Assembly (NCBI GenBank): GCA_003427395.1
Contig: BFEA01000422.1
Coordinates: 579,377-630,288 of the forward strand
DNA: 50,912 bases
Source: Chara braunii
Lineage: Eukaryota > Streptophyta > Charophyceae > Charales > Characeae
Direction of reading: 5' to 3'
Shown here: one piece after another, positions 31,111 to 41,879 of the stretch
Numbering within the stretch: position 1 is the first letter of the stretch
Layout of the letters: each line of letters starts with the position of its first letter
The notes under the pieces: model-generated
The model's input: the letters and a program-made list of their open reading frames with translations, nothing else
What the model was told of the DNA's origin: nothing
Database searches by the model: none
Made by a program: the position numbers and the translations under genes

Positions 31111-31511
31111 CGCGGCCCACAATTCACACACGGAAAGCAAGAGGGGGTTGGAGTTGAGTGGAGAGTGAGAGAGAAAGAGAAATGGGAGGATGGGGAGAGG
31201 AGGACCTGCTCCTCCCAACCTGCAAGCTGCCTCCCCGTTGTTAGGGGGGGTAAGAAAAGAAAAGAAAGGAAAAAAAGAAAAAAAAAAGAAAAAAAAACGA
31301 AAAACGGGATCTAAGTTTTTCTGAGAAGCTGTATTTTTCAGTTTGCGCCACTACTTGTTTGGTGGCGCAAAATAATTTTGTTGACTTTGATTTTTTTTCT
31401 GTAGGTAGTCAGGCACGTACGCCATGTGCATGAATTTGTTTAGATTTTTTTATATAGCGAATATTTTTCTAAAATTCTTCAAAGTCGGAGTACTTTTGCA
31501 CCCCGCTTTGA

Positions 31512-31580
31512 GGCTGTCGGGATTTGAACTCATGAATTTTCACGAGTTCTTTCCCTACCTCTCCCAATCTGACAACTGCC
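31512..31580 (-). pseudogene. tRNA-like sequence
   Basis: The minus strand reads GGCAGTTGTCAGATTGGGAG.. to ATGAGTTCAAATCCCGACAGCC. The outer seven bases pair six of seven, and GAGTTCAAATCCC is a B-box. The anticodon arm is not clear. A related piece lies at about 31208-31250 (CCCAACCTGCAAGCTGCC). Both are followed by GGGG and an AAAAGAAAAG run, as expected for a tRNA-derived retroposon. Confidence 0.35.
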
Positions 31581-34278
31581 ATCCCCATTTTCAGGGGAGG
31601 GCAGGGGAGAAAAGAAAAGAAAAAGAGAAAAGAAGAAGGGGGGGGGACTGAGGCAAAACGAGGCTGCTAGAGCAGCAGCAAAAATAAAAGAAATAACGTA
31701 CCTGGCCACTGTCGGGGCCAGGTTCCCAAACGGTTTGCTGCACTTGGTGCAGCAAACTAGCAAGGGGGCTTGCACCGAATATGGCCAGGGTTGGAGAGAG
31801 AAAGAGGGCACCTTTTTAATTTTTTGCTTGAACCTGGCCGTTGTGGGGGCCATGTTCCCAAGTGGTTTGCGGCACCGGGTTGAGGGCGGTAGTGAGGAAG
31901 TGTTGCCGAAAATTTGCGGCAGGAGCATTGGGTTTGGCGACGGTGGTCCGGTAGCGCTAACAGTTTCTCATGGTGGAGGCGGCAATATTCTTTACACTGG
32001 CTATATAAGGCGGCATCTGGGCATTGACTCAGGGAAAGTACCGCGAAGTGGTGGTGCGCTTGAAGGTGGTGTGAGTGCGACACTGTAGTGGCACAGTGCA
32101 ATTGGAGTTGGTGTGACGGCGACGCTGAGACGTCGTCAGGAGGGTATTGTGACGAGCGACCATCTTTGGGAGTGGTGTGGATCGCTTGTTGATGGCTGTT
32201 GTGACATTTGTCTTGTCTGAAGCGTGATCTTACGCGGTTTTCTTGAGTGAGCCGCGTTCATCTCAACTTCACTCAAGGTCAGTTGTTTGACTCAGACCCC
32301 TTCACACCTATGTGAACCCACACTTGCTTGGCCCTATTCTTTGAATGTTCACTGGATAGGTAGAGAAGATGTGTGTTTGCGTGTGTGAATGAAAGTCTGA
32401 CGTGAGTGTGAATCGCATTGTTTTCCTTTGAACTTGTTGTTTGATCTGATGTGCAGGTAGGTAGAAAAAAGCTTCAAAACGAGATTGGCCATGTCAATGA
32501 AAATGGGGACAGGGTGTTTGTCTTCTATCTCTTGTTTGCATGTTTGTCACAAGAGAGAAAATCAGTTGACGACGATAAAAGGAACAATCACACTCACAAA
32601 AAAAAAGAAACTTAATCGGACATGGACTCGTTCCAGATGTTACCCATTCTTTCCCGAATGACCACCTTTGTCTATGCCCGTCTGTCTGAATGCTTTCCTT
32701 CTCTGTGATCTTCTTCTTCGTCTAGGTTCACCTTGACGTCAGGCGGCAAGGGGTTGATCGTCTGCTGTGGTAGAGGCGTTTCCTTTCCCTAGGAGGCATC
32801 TGAGGCGGGGGTTCGTTGCCTTAGGGGCCGACCCTGTGATCGACTCGGAGTGGACTGCACTGCGGGGGGATACCATGCTGTTGTGGCGGAGCCGGCGCGA
32901 CTTCTGAGATCCGAGGTTCACTCGGGCGAGGACGAGGGGTATCCCAGACCACCTCCTAGGGAATGGACCTGCGCTATTCACGGAAGACGTTAAGTCATTG
33001 TCGGTTTGCGCTAAGGAGGACCGTCATAGTTTACCCTTTGTGGCCGTCTTAGGAGCCACAGACGAATGGAGAACTGACGCCATAAGAATCCCAGTTCGTG
33101 TTTTCACTAGCTATGAACGGAGTGCGACTAGGCACTATCTTCGCGGATAGGGTTGCACCATAAGAAGTGCAAACCTGAGGTGATCAGACTAGTTGACGGG
33201 AAGATGTGAATAGAGTATTGCTATAAATGTCTTCATGTCGAAAGCTGGTACTTTGGAACAGAGAGAGTAATTATTGTCCAGGAGGACAGAGCGACCGACA
33301 AAGTTTGAAGGTGGATCGCTGACCTTAATGGGGCATCGAGCGTCCGATTGTTTGAGTTGGTCGCTGATTTGTATAGATGGTAGCCGAGTTATTTGCAGAT
33401 GGCATTCACACCTAAGTTAGAGGAAAAGTGTGAAGTCATCATTAAAACAATGACACTCTAACTCTGCTTGAGAGTTGGGGCGCTCATATTCCGTGCTAGC
33501 AGTCAGTATGGGGCGGAATGAAAAAAACTTGGCAGCGCATCTCATCCAATCGAAAAAGTCGTGACGGTCCAGCCGTCTGGCAGGCAGAGTGAAGGTATTT
33601 TAGTCAGACGCCACTTGAGTGTCGCCTTGTGTATTGGTCATGTTTTGAGCTTTTACTGATAGGTGTTGTTTGAAGCCAAGTCAACCTTTGTCGTATGCAT
33701 GATTGTATTACATATAAGTTGATTTTGGAAGATAAGTCAACTTGCGTTGACCTAAGTCTTTTTTTTTTAAAGGGTTTGTCTGAGTGACTCTTGATTGTCT
33801 TCGAAAGAAGGGACTAGGATCGCTAGAAGTCTTCCTTACGCTTGGAACGTCACGTCCAACTCGACCGACATCGGTCTGATTCCTGAGAGATCAGCGCCCC
33901 AGGGACAGACGACGTTCGGTTCCACTTGGCGTTTAACTATGCGTACCTATGCTATAGCGAACGAGCAAACGCCCTCGGTCGCCCTACCTCTGCAACTGCA
34001 TTATAAAAGTTTTTGCATGTGGGTCGGTAGCTCGGTGGGGATACGCCCCGAAGGGTGGTAACAGCCCCTTAGGGAAGGTAAGTTGTACCCCGCGGAAACC
34101 TATCCTGTCGTAGGGGACCGTGGGATGTGCAGCTGGCGCACTCGGCCGGAGCGGCGACGGGTCGACGCGGGTTACCGTGTTGTCCCCAAGCTGTCTCTAA
34201 AAAGTTGGAAAGCTAAGTTTCTCCTGCATGACGCGGCCGGGAGGGCCCTCGCTCCCGCGGGGGCCAATGCGCTCGACA

Positions 34279-35100
34279 ACGGTGCGCAACCGCGCACAGA
34301 TGCAAATAGCAAAATGGTTCTCAACAGCGGTGTGCAACAGCGCACAGATGCAAATAGCATAATGCTAAGAAATGGTCCTGACAAAATAGCTCAATGCTCA
34401 GAAATGGCCCTGACAAATAGTACAATGTTCTGAAATGGCCCTTGTGAATAGCACTGTTCAGAAATGGTTCTTGCGGAATGGCACTGTTCGGAAATAGCAC
34501 TTGCAAATAGCACTGTTCAGAAATGGCTCTTGCGGAATGGCACTGTTCAGAAATAGCACTGTTCAGCACTGTTCAGAAATGGCTCTTGTGAATAGCACTG
34601 TTCAGAAATAGTTATTTGCGAATGGCCCTCAGATACCGCGCTCAACTCCGCACAGTGGCGAATGACCCTCAGATACAGCGCTCAACAACGCACAGTGGCG
34701 AAGGCCCTCAGATACAGCGCTCAACAGCGCAAAGTGGCGAATAGCACATATGGCCCTCAGAGACGGCGCTCAACTGTGCACAGTGGCGAATAGCACTAAT
34801 AGCCCTCAGATACGGTGCTCAACTGCGCACAGTGGCGAATAGCACTAATAGCCCTCAGATACGGTGCTCAACTGCGCACAGTGGCGAATAACACATATGG
34901 CCCTCAGATACAGCGCTCAACTGCGCACAGTGGCGGATAGCACATATGGCCCTCAGATACAACACTCAACTGCGCACAGTGGCGAATAGCACATATGGCC
35001 CTTAGATACAGCACTCAACTGCGCACAGTGGCGAATAGCACATATGGCCCTCAGATACGGCGCTCAACTGCGCATAGTGGCGAATGACCCTCAATATGAC
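34279..35100. repeat. Minisatellite 3, continued (GCGCACAG / AATAGCAC units)
   Basis: Three sub-arrays: GGTGTGCAACAGCGCACAGATG (to about 34360); GAAATGGCTCTTGCGGAATGGC with GCACTGTTCA (34360-34620); and TCAACTGCGCACAGTGGCGAA with TAGCACATATGGCCCTCAGATA (34620-35090, about 50-bp unit). Confidence 0.85.
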
Positions 35101-35470
35101 TGTGTAATCAGCCTGATGTGACTGCGCAAAATCTGAATCGGTACGGTTGCACAGATGGTCTCAGAATCGGTTTGGTACTCGATGCGACTGCGCTAGCAGT
35201 CTCCAAATCAACTTGGTACTTGGTATGACTGCGCTAGCAGTCTCAAAAATCGGCTTCGTACTCGGTATAACTGCGCTAGCAGTCTCAAAATCGGCTTGAT
35301 ACTCGGCATGACTGCGCTAGCAGTCTCAAAATCGACTTGGTACTCGGTATGACTGCGTTAGCAGTCTCAAAATCGGCTTGGTACTCGGTATGACTGCGCT
35401 AGCAGTCTCAAAATCGGCTTGATACTCGGTATGACTGCGCAAACAACCTCAGAACACTTATCAGAATGCG
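35100..35470. repeat. Minisatellite 4, about 54-bp unit
   Basis: Units GACTGCGCTAGCAGTCTCAAA with ATCGGCTTGGTACTCGGTAT, about six copies. Each contains the hairpin GACTGCGCTAGCAGTC. Confidence 0.85.
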
Positions 35471-37300
35471 CAATGTCACTGTCGAAATTCCCTGAGAATA
35501 TATAGGGCTTTACTTATAAAAAAATCGTAATTTGCAGTTTTGGGCGAGCATTGTCACAATCTTAAAGCACACAGCTGCAGTCCCTAAGACCTACTTATGA
35601 TTTGCGCAATGTCGCACATAGATGCGCACAGTCGCGGGGAGCTTGGATGCTCAAGTAAGTCAGCATGCTTCAGTTACGGTCAATGCTCTTTTTCTGGTGC
35701 CTGCTGGCATAATCATCTAAACACCTGGCTTGAATACTTCTGCAGCACTAATTTGAGTGCCTTCTTGGCACAATAAATCGACACACTCAGCTTGAGTGCC
35801 TCTCGACGCAGGCAATCAGCCAAACGTGAACATATGGTATGGACGATCTCAAAACTCGGCACATCTGAGGGCACGGCATTAATAACCCTTAAGTACAGCG
35901 ATCACACATTGTCTTCAGCCTTTAAGTATGGTGCATAATGTGAATGCAGAGTAATTTCACCGGCACTCAACAGATGACTGATTGACCAAGAGAAAGGCGG
36001 GGGAAGAAAGAGGGGGAATGAGCAAAAAAAAGCGAAGTGATGAAGGTAGGAGAGAAGATAGAGAGGAGAGCGGATGGACCTAGTGAGGGCCAGGTCGCTC
36101 TGCTTTCCCCTTTCAACCCCTTCCTTTACCTCCTTGCCTGCCTCAATCTCGCTCTCCCGGCCACTCCAGTGCAAGCAGCTTCAGTCCCTCCTTGCCGTCC
36201 CGCCAGCGTCTCAGCATTCTTGCCAAAGAGCTCCTCTTGGTCTGTCTCAACTCCCGTCTGAGCCACGTGTGTCACGCATGCTAATCTGTCCCGTTGGGTG
36301 ACGTGGCCTCTCTTTATAATGGAGAGGTTAAGGGATCGTGGCTGAGTGCTGCAGTCCTATGGTCGGGGCTGTGGTCAAACTCTAGACCAGGCCTGTGCTA
36401 AAAATAGCAGCAGTCCCGACCTCGGGATATGAACAGTCAGTCCTATTTTTAGAACGGGACTGGCGTAGGCCCAGTCCCGGGTAGATGAACAGTCAGTCCC
36501 ACGCTAAAAATAACGTGGGGCTGTGTTATTTTTAGAACGGGACTGGTGCAGGCCCGACTTTGGGAAACGAACAGTCACTCCCGTGCTAAAAATAGCACAT
36601 GACCCTATTTTAATTATTCGGGTCTGGCTGTTCATCTATATGGCTTACTTAGGGTTGTTCCTTTCTTGGCCAGGTTACACGGTCGTGTCGGTCCGGTCCC
36701 AACCGGTCAATCTTAATTATCTCGCTAACCCTTGGCCTGTTTCAAGTGCCGTTTGGACCGGACCCCACTAATTGACCCATTGCGGTCGCGTCGGTCCAAT
36801 CCAACGAGGAAGATCAGGTCTCCAGGGGACCGTATCGTCGCGCCGTCTTTCCCTCGGTTTCGGTCCAGGGGAAATCTAATCGATGCGTTAGGGTCCAGCT
36901 TGACCATGACTGTGGACGCAATTTTGACGCAGCGCGGGTTGACCGCGGCGAGTCAATTTCCGCTATTGTGCCGCATCATCTTCCGACAGCGGGTCCTAGC
37001 GGGTGGGCCTTGCCATCCGCGGGTCGCGACGTGCTAGCGCTCTTTCCTGAGCCACTAACTGCTATTTTGAAACCCTCACCAAGCAGCAAAAAAATTAGGC
37101 CGCCCCTGTAAACATGACACCCGGTCTGACACCACGGCCGTTGGTACTTTCGTCGCCTTTTCGAACTCGGCGCGGTTTTCTTAGCCGACGCGTGTTTTTT
37201 TTGCCCATTCGATACTCAAAGGTGACATGAAGGCACTTACCTCAAAAAAAAAAACAGGGAAAAAAACAAACAAAAAGCAAAAGGTGCAGAGAGTGGGTGG
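35471..37300. other. No recognisable gene; one repeat block
   Basis: At 36390-36600 a box GAACAGTCAGTCCC recurs three times between foldback pieces GCTAAAAATAGC and GTTATTTTTAGAACGGGACTGG, giving a 90-115-bp imperfect tandem repeat. The rest (35471-36390, 36600-37300) shows no gene. Confidence 0.5.
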
Positions 37301-37324
37301 GTGGAGGTAGATAGGCTAGTGGTC

Positions 37325-37490
37325 CTCCAGGACGCGGTTCTTCATCAGGGCTGGTGCCAGCCCAAGTGTGGGATATGAAGATTGTGTGTGCAGGGAAGGG
37401 CTCTGACCTCTGGGTGGAGCAGGACAACCTGGCTGTCCCTGTTCTTGGTGACTGTTTAATTTGCCTTAGGCACTGGGCCCTCATAATAGA
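37325..37490 (+). mobile_element. Possible old LINE 3' end
   Basis: AATTTGCCTTAGGCACTGGGC resembles the LINE end TATCAGCCTTGGGCACTGGGC, and the preceding 100 bp aligns loosely. No A-tail and no clear hairpin. Confidence 0.3.
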
Positions 37491-38009
37491 AAGGCAATTT
37501 CCTGGGGGGGGGAGCGAGAAGACTCAGGGAGCATGTTTTTGACACTGCCATCTTTGGCAATTTTTAAATTGTTTTCAACTGATCCAAATGCCGCACAAAT
37601 TTATGCGCACATACCTCATCTGACAGAGAACCCAAAAAAAAATAAAAATAAAACATACAACATAAAAATTGATAAAATATTGAGATCAAGTTCAGAAGGG
37701 GCGGACACACTGTCTCGGGTGGACAGAAAGCACCGTCGCTATGAACGCTAGGCTGCCACAAGCCAGTTATCACTGTGGTAACTTTTCTGACACCTGCCCT
37801 CTTTTTTTTTTTTGTTTTTTTTTTTGCCCTCAAAGTTCCGTTTATTGTGTTGTTCGGCTCTGACAGCCGTCTTACCCTGCCGTGCCCCTGGAGCGAGATA
37901 TCGTTTCTGCCCTGTCAGAAGGGGGTGCAACTCTACGGTACGCCCTTCCTGGAACCACGGTCCCATTCCATCTGACCCTTCCCCATATGCCCTCATCCGG
38001 GGTGGGGAT

Positions 38010-38012
38010 CCA

Positions 38013-38103
<91 letters not shown>
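38010..38103. repeat. (CT)n then (CA)n microsatellite
   Basis: About 35 CT units followed by about 10 CA units, continuing as (CA)n beyond the adapter at 38142-38171. Confidence 0.95.
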
Positions 38104-38136
38104 CTGTCTCTTATACACATCTAGATGTGTATAAGA

Positions 38137-38141
<5 letters not shown>
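38104..38141. other. Nextera mate-pair junction adapter (assembly artefact)
   Basis: CTGTCTCTTATACACATCT (38104-38122) followed directly by its reverse complement (38123-38141). This is the Tn5 mosaic end in the head-to-head form left by Nextera mate-pair circularisation. It is not genomic. The two flanks may be joined wrongly. ORFs crossing it yield the artefact peptide SYTHLDVYKRQ. Confidence 0.98.
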
Positions 38142-38173
<32 letters not shown>

Positions 38174-38683
38174 CACACACGGACACACACGGACGGAGTC
38201 CCTTATACACCAGCCAAATGCACCCTGGGAAGACTGTCGGGGTTCGACCTCCTGATGAGTCGATGAAAGTTTTACGAAACAGAATGGCACAGTCATGCCT
38301 TTTTTAGTATATAGCGAATATGACAATACACACACACGCATGAGTGAACGCGCACACACTGGGTGAGTGAGAGAGAGAGATCCGGCCTTTGGACCACCAC
38401 ACATCTCCTCCTTCCTCCCGCAGTCTCTCCAGGAATGCCAGCATACACTGACCGGGACCAGGATATGGCAGAAGCATTTCAGTGCTTCCTCAAGGCAGTC
38501 CCCACCCTGCGCCCACGCGCCTCTTCTGCCCCACCGCCTCCGCCACCCCAATGCTAGGTTTTGGCACCGCGCAGCACTGATCGCAGCTGCACGAACGCGA
38601 GGCGCTCACTCAGGGTCACATCGAAATTCCTTACCAAATATATACTTTTATTTTTTATTTTTTAATTGTTTTTGACCCGCTGG

Positions 38684-38975
38684 GCAATTGGTCCCGGGCC
38701 ACTGTGGTAGCCTAGACGCCCGGGCGTTACATTTGAATGTTCCATGGGCAGAGTGCCTTGTCGAGGAGAAGTATGCATGGGATTCAAAGGGCGGGAAGGG
38801 GATCTACATACATGGGTTGAAAGGGGTTTTGGCTGCCCAGGGGGGGTATGTTTTGGTTTGATTTTTTCTTTTCGATTTTCATTTCCGAATCTATATGGAA
38901 TTCCGAAGCGACCCTCAGCCAAAAGTTGATTGCATCGCAATTCTAGAGAACCTATTTTTTCCCCGAGTTTTTTCT
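38684..38975. repeat. Dispersed repeat family C, second copy
   Basis: Matches 20225-20440: GGTTTGATTTTTTCTTTTCG, GACCCTCAGCCAAAAGTTG, and GAGAACCTATTTTTTCC. It has a CCCGGGCG cluster nearby, as in the first copy. Confidence 0.6.
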
Positions 38976-39261
38976 TTTTCTTTTTTTTTCGGAATTTCCG
39001 GCCCCCGCCGAAGTTGCCACCAATTTACTGAATATAGCGCCTGGGAGTCTTAAACCGACTATATCGCCCGACCATTGTTATCTTCGTGCACAACGCCTGG
39101 GCGTTATTTTCGGGTATAGACAGTAGCTTGGGTGTAGGGAGCAGCGTCTCACCCACTCCTGCGAGGTGGATCACTATGTCGTTACACCGTTCCCTTTGCG
39201 GCTCTTCAAGGGGTTATGCTCGGATTGCAATTTATAGGTTTATTATTGTGCAGGTATTAAT

Positions 39262-39330
39262 TCATGGAGGACTGCAAGGAATGAAACTAGACAATTGCAT
39301 GGAGGACTGCAAGGAATGAAACTAGACAAT
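39262..39330. repeat. 34-bp tandem duplication
   Basis: CATGGAGGACTGCAAGGAATG plus AAACTAGACAATT occurs twice in a row. Confidence 0.85.
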
Positions 39331-39968
39331 GTTTGGCATTCACAATAAGCTGGTAGTGATAGGAGGAGGAAGGTGAAGAATGAGCGTGCTCCTCTTGGAA
39401 AGATATGGCAGTGGGCCCTTTTCAGGCGACAAGTGATCCAGACTCACCTGGTGAGCGGCGAGAGGGACTCGTATCCTTCTAACGGAATACTCACACTAGC
39501 ACTTTCCTAAATGCATCTGAGTGCAATTACAGCCCGGTCTGAATGAATCTGACCAAATTCGCGTCCAAAGCTTAGCAGAAAAAAGTCCTAGTGTGAATAT
39601 GGCATCAGCGATGGCAGCACAAGCAAACAAGAGCATCGAAGAATGGACATCGGAGACTCGTCAACTTGAGAAGTATGTCGACCTCCCTGATGCCTAGGAG
39701 GTACACAAACAAGGGCATGGAGTGAGTTGACGTGGGAGTACGGGCGGCGGGCACTCACTCCTGAAGACTAGCTGCAGAGTATTGCTCCCTTTCCGCTGTA
39801 GCGCACAAAGATAGCGCGAACAATGACGGGCTGAGTTTTGCCTGTACAGGGGTGGCCCGTGCAAGTGACCCCCAGGCAACTTGCCCGGCTGCATGGCCGT
39901 GCAGCACGGCCGGGCAAGCCAAGTAGAACCGGACAGAGAGCATCCTCTCCTAGTGTTTCGTTCAGTTG

Positions 39969-40021
39969 CACCGATCTATTTGTGGGGAGCCGCACCTGCT
40001 GGAAAGCGGGTCCAGCGTCCC
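39969..40021 (-). mobile_element. SINE fragment, no A-tail
   Basis: GATCTATTTGTGGGGAGCCG then CTGCTGGAAAGCGGGTCCAGC and GTCCC. On the minus strand the first stem is GCTGGA/TCCAGC with loop CCCGCTT. Confidence 0.65.
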
Positions 40022-40280
40022 ATTTGACAAGAGAACAAAAGAGTGACTTGATGATGATGTAGATTGTACCTGTTGCTTTGGGCCATACTGCCCCTCATGT
40101 ACTGCTACCTCTTCACCCCTCTTTGGGGCGCCTGATCTTGCTTTGAATTCTAGTAGCTACCTTCCCATTGATTAGGAAGGTGAAATGTGCGCTTGTTTGA
40201 AAAATAACAAATAATATAACAACATGAGTTTGTTCCAAGTCCCAGTACAAAACCTTCAGAAAAAAACAAAGGTATCACCC

Positions 40281-40470
40281 TGATCCATTGGTGGATAGAG
40301 TCACCTGCTGGGAACAGGACCCGGCCTTCCAAAAGGAAGATTGCACCGACACCAAGCTGCACCGCGTTATGGCTCATGGCACCTCTGTCAGGGCGCCGTT
40401 GAAAAAAAAGAAGTGGTGCAGGTTTCATGCTGACACCCGCGGACCGATGTATGGTGTACTGGTGCTTTAA
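40281..40470. repeat. Diverged SINE-like piece and GTACTGGTGCTTTAA-terminated repeat
   Basis: CCATTGGTGGATAGAGTCACC then CTGCTGGGAACAGGACCCGGC is a worn form of the SINE 5' half. The segment after it ends with GTACTGGTGCTTTAA (40456-40470), preceded by AAAAAAAAGAAG, as in the 14.5-15.1 kb cluster. Confidence 0.45.
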
Positions 40471-40913
40471 GAAGGATTAGCTGACGGTCAAGCCCACTCC
40501 TTCACCACACCTCCCTCCATTTTGTTACCCTTTTCCCAACAAACAGAGGAAAGCAAGCTGTACATCCCTAGACCCCTCTTTAATTTATCCTTTAAACCTA
40601 AGCCTGACTGATGCTTATGCTTCTCAGGCCCCTCCGATTTGTTTTTACATTTGAAGAAGTTCAGTTATTATTATACACAAGCCGGTAAACGGGCCTGGTG
40701 TCCTTTCCAAAAAGTGGGCAGGCCACCCAATCGAACACAGTGTCGACCGGTGAAAGGGTTTTGCCGACCTGCGGATCTAACCCTATGTCCGCCCCACGTC
40801 TGTCACCCGCGGGAGGACTAGTTCCAGGCTCCTGTATCCTGCAAAATCCATCATTGAGTCAGATATGAAAACAAAGTGTGAACTGGACGACTCACTAAAA
40901 TGCAGAAAGAGCG

Positions 40914-40916
<3 letters not shown>

Positions 40917-40948
<32 letters not shown>

Positions 40949-41066
40949 TTTAAATCCCCGAGTAGATGCTAGGGTAGCTCATAAGATCAGACTACCCTAG
41001 CATTCTCTGGGATGCTCCATCTATTTGTGGGGAGCCGCACCAGCTGGAAAACGGGTCCTGCGTCCC
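40917..41066 (-). mobile_element. Full-length poly-A SINE copy with perfect third hairpin
   Basis: T29 at 40917-40945 is the A-tail. On the minus strand the order is first hairpin (GCAGGA..TCCAGC, one mismatch), CTCCCCACAAATAGATGGAG, then the third hairpin ATGCTAGGGTAG, loop TCTGATCTTATGAG, CTACCCTAGCAT (12 perfect pairs), and AAACTT before the tail. This copy best shows the shared AGGGTAGTCTG with the LINE 3' UTR. Confidence 0.8.
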
Positions 41067-41446
41067 TCACAATTGACGATTGAAAAATGAGTCATTCACA
41101 GTATTCTCGATAACCTGCTGTGACTATTGTTGGAATAGACCTCTTCACCCGCCTACTGGGCGCCAATCAATAAAGTTCGGCGCAGACACGCTACATCCTA
41201 TCCCAGGGCAACCTCCCTCACGCCAGTCCACTAGTTCGGTTGGTATTGAGACTGAACGTGTCGGTATTCTTCGCTGGATCCCACGGTCAATGAGGGGTCG
41301 TTGGCACTGCTCCCGTCGGTCCCAAGGGATCGTGCCAGAGCCCTCCGAGTCCGAAGTAGCTCCGTGGGCCCATTGGCCCGATTCTTGATATGAGTCCAGG
41401 CTCCGATCTGAGGCCCTTTCAGCTGGAGGAAAAGACGGTCCCGGTC

Positions 41447-41765
41447 TGTCCGGTCCGGTCTGTTCTGATCCCAGTCGGTCTGGTCTGGTCTGATCTGGTC
41501 CCGTCTGGTCTAGTCTGTTCTGAGCCCGGTCTGGTCTGATCTGGTCCCGTCTGGTCTGGTATGTTCTGAGCCCGGTCTGGTACAGTCTGGTCTGGTCTGG
41601 TCGGATCTGGTCCCGTCTGGTCTGGTATGTTCTGAGCCCAGTCTGGTCCGGTCTGGTCTGGTCTGATCTGGTCTGGTCCTGATTTGGTCCGGTCTGGTCT
41701 GACCCCGATCCGGTCCGGTCTGGTCTGTCTGGTCTGATCCGGATCCGGTCCGGTCTGCTCTGGGT
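41447..41765. repeat. (TGGTC)n-type pentamer array
   Basis: CTGGTCTGGTCTGATCTGGTC and variants fill about 320 bp, with higher-order repeats containing TATGTTCTGAGCCCGG. The 98-242-codon minus-strand ORFs across it read as Asp-Gln-Thr-Gly-Pro repeats. Confidence 0.9.
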
Positions 41766-41879
41766 CCCGCGACGAGTGTGCGCAGCCAGGTCCGTTGCGC
41801 CCCCACCAGCGAGCCCGGTTGGTTGGTGTGTGCAATTGTGTGTGCGCGGCCCTGCTTCCCGTCGTTTCCGCAAAGCCCG

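Larger units (their letters stand above)
29874..34278 (+). mobile_element. Large element Y (4.4 kb), related to X, perfect 4-bp target duplication
   Basis: Starts TGTCGGGACAAAAACCCC and ends GCGCTCGACA. It is flanked by ACGG on both sides (29870-29873 and 34279-34282). Deleting the insert and one ACGG gives a continuous minisatellite unit. The last about 330 bp match element X: GTCGGTAGCTCGGTGGGGATACG, CTATCCTGTCGTAGGGG, CTGGCGCACTCGGCCGGAGC. The 5' end carries the hairpin AAACCC..GGGTTT. The middle differs from X and contains a sequencing gap and tRNA-like retroposon relics. No ORF is recognised; the longest real-sequence frames are near 32.7 and 31.5 kb. Either a non-autonomous short-TIR element or a giant solo LTR. 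Confidence 0.65.

Noticed and set aside
29874-34278. Element Y as a complete LTR retrotransposon
   Set aside because: The two ends are not direct repeats of each other, and no gag, protease, reverse transcriptase or integrase motif is visible inside.
38111-38551. ORFs across 38.1 kb containing SYTHLDVYKRQ or its reverse-frame forms
   Set aside because: They are translations of the Nextera adapter and microsatellites.
41145-41873. 242-codon minus-strand ORF rich in Asp-Gln-Thr-Gly-Pro
   Set aside because: It is the translation of the (TGGTC)n array. All frames are open there because of the repeat.
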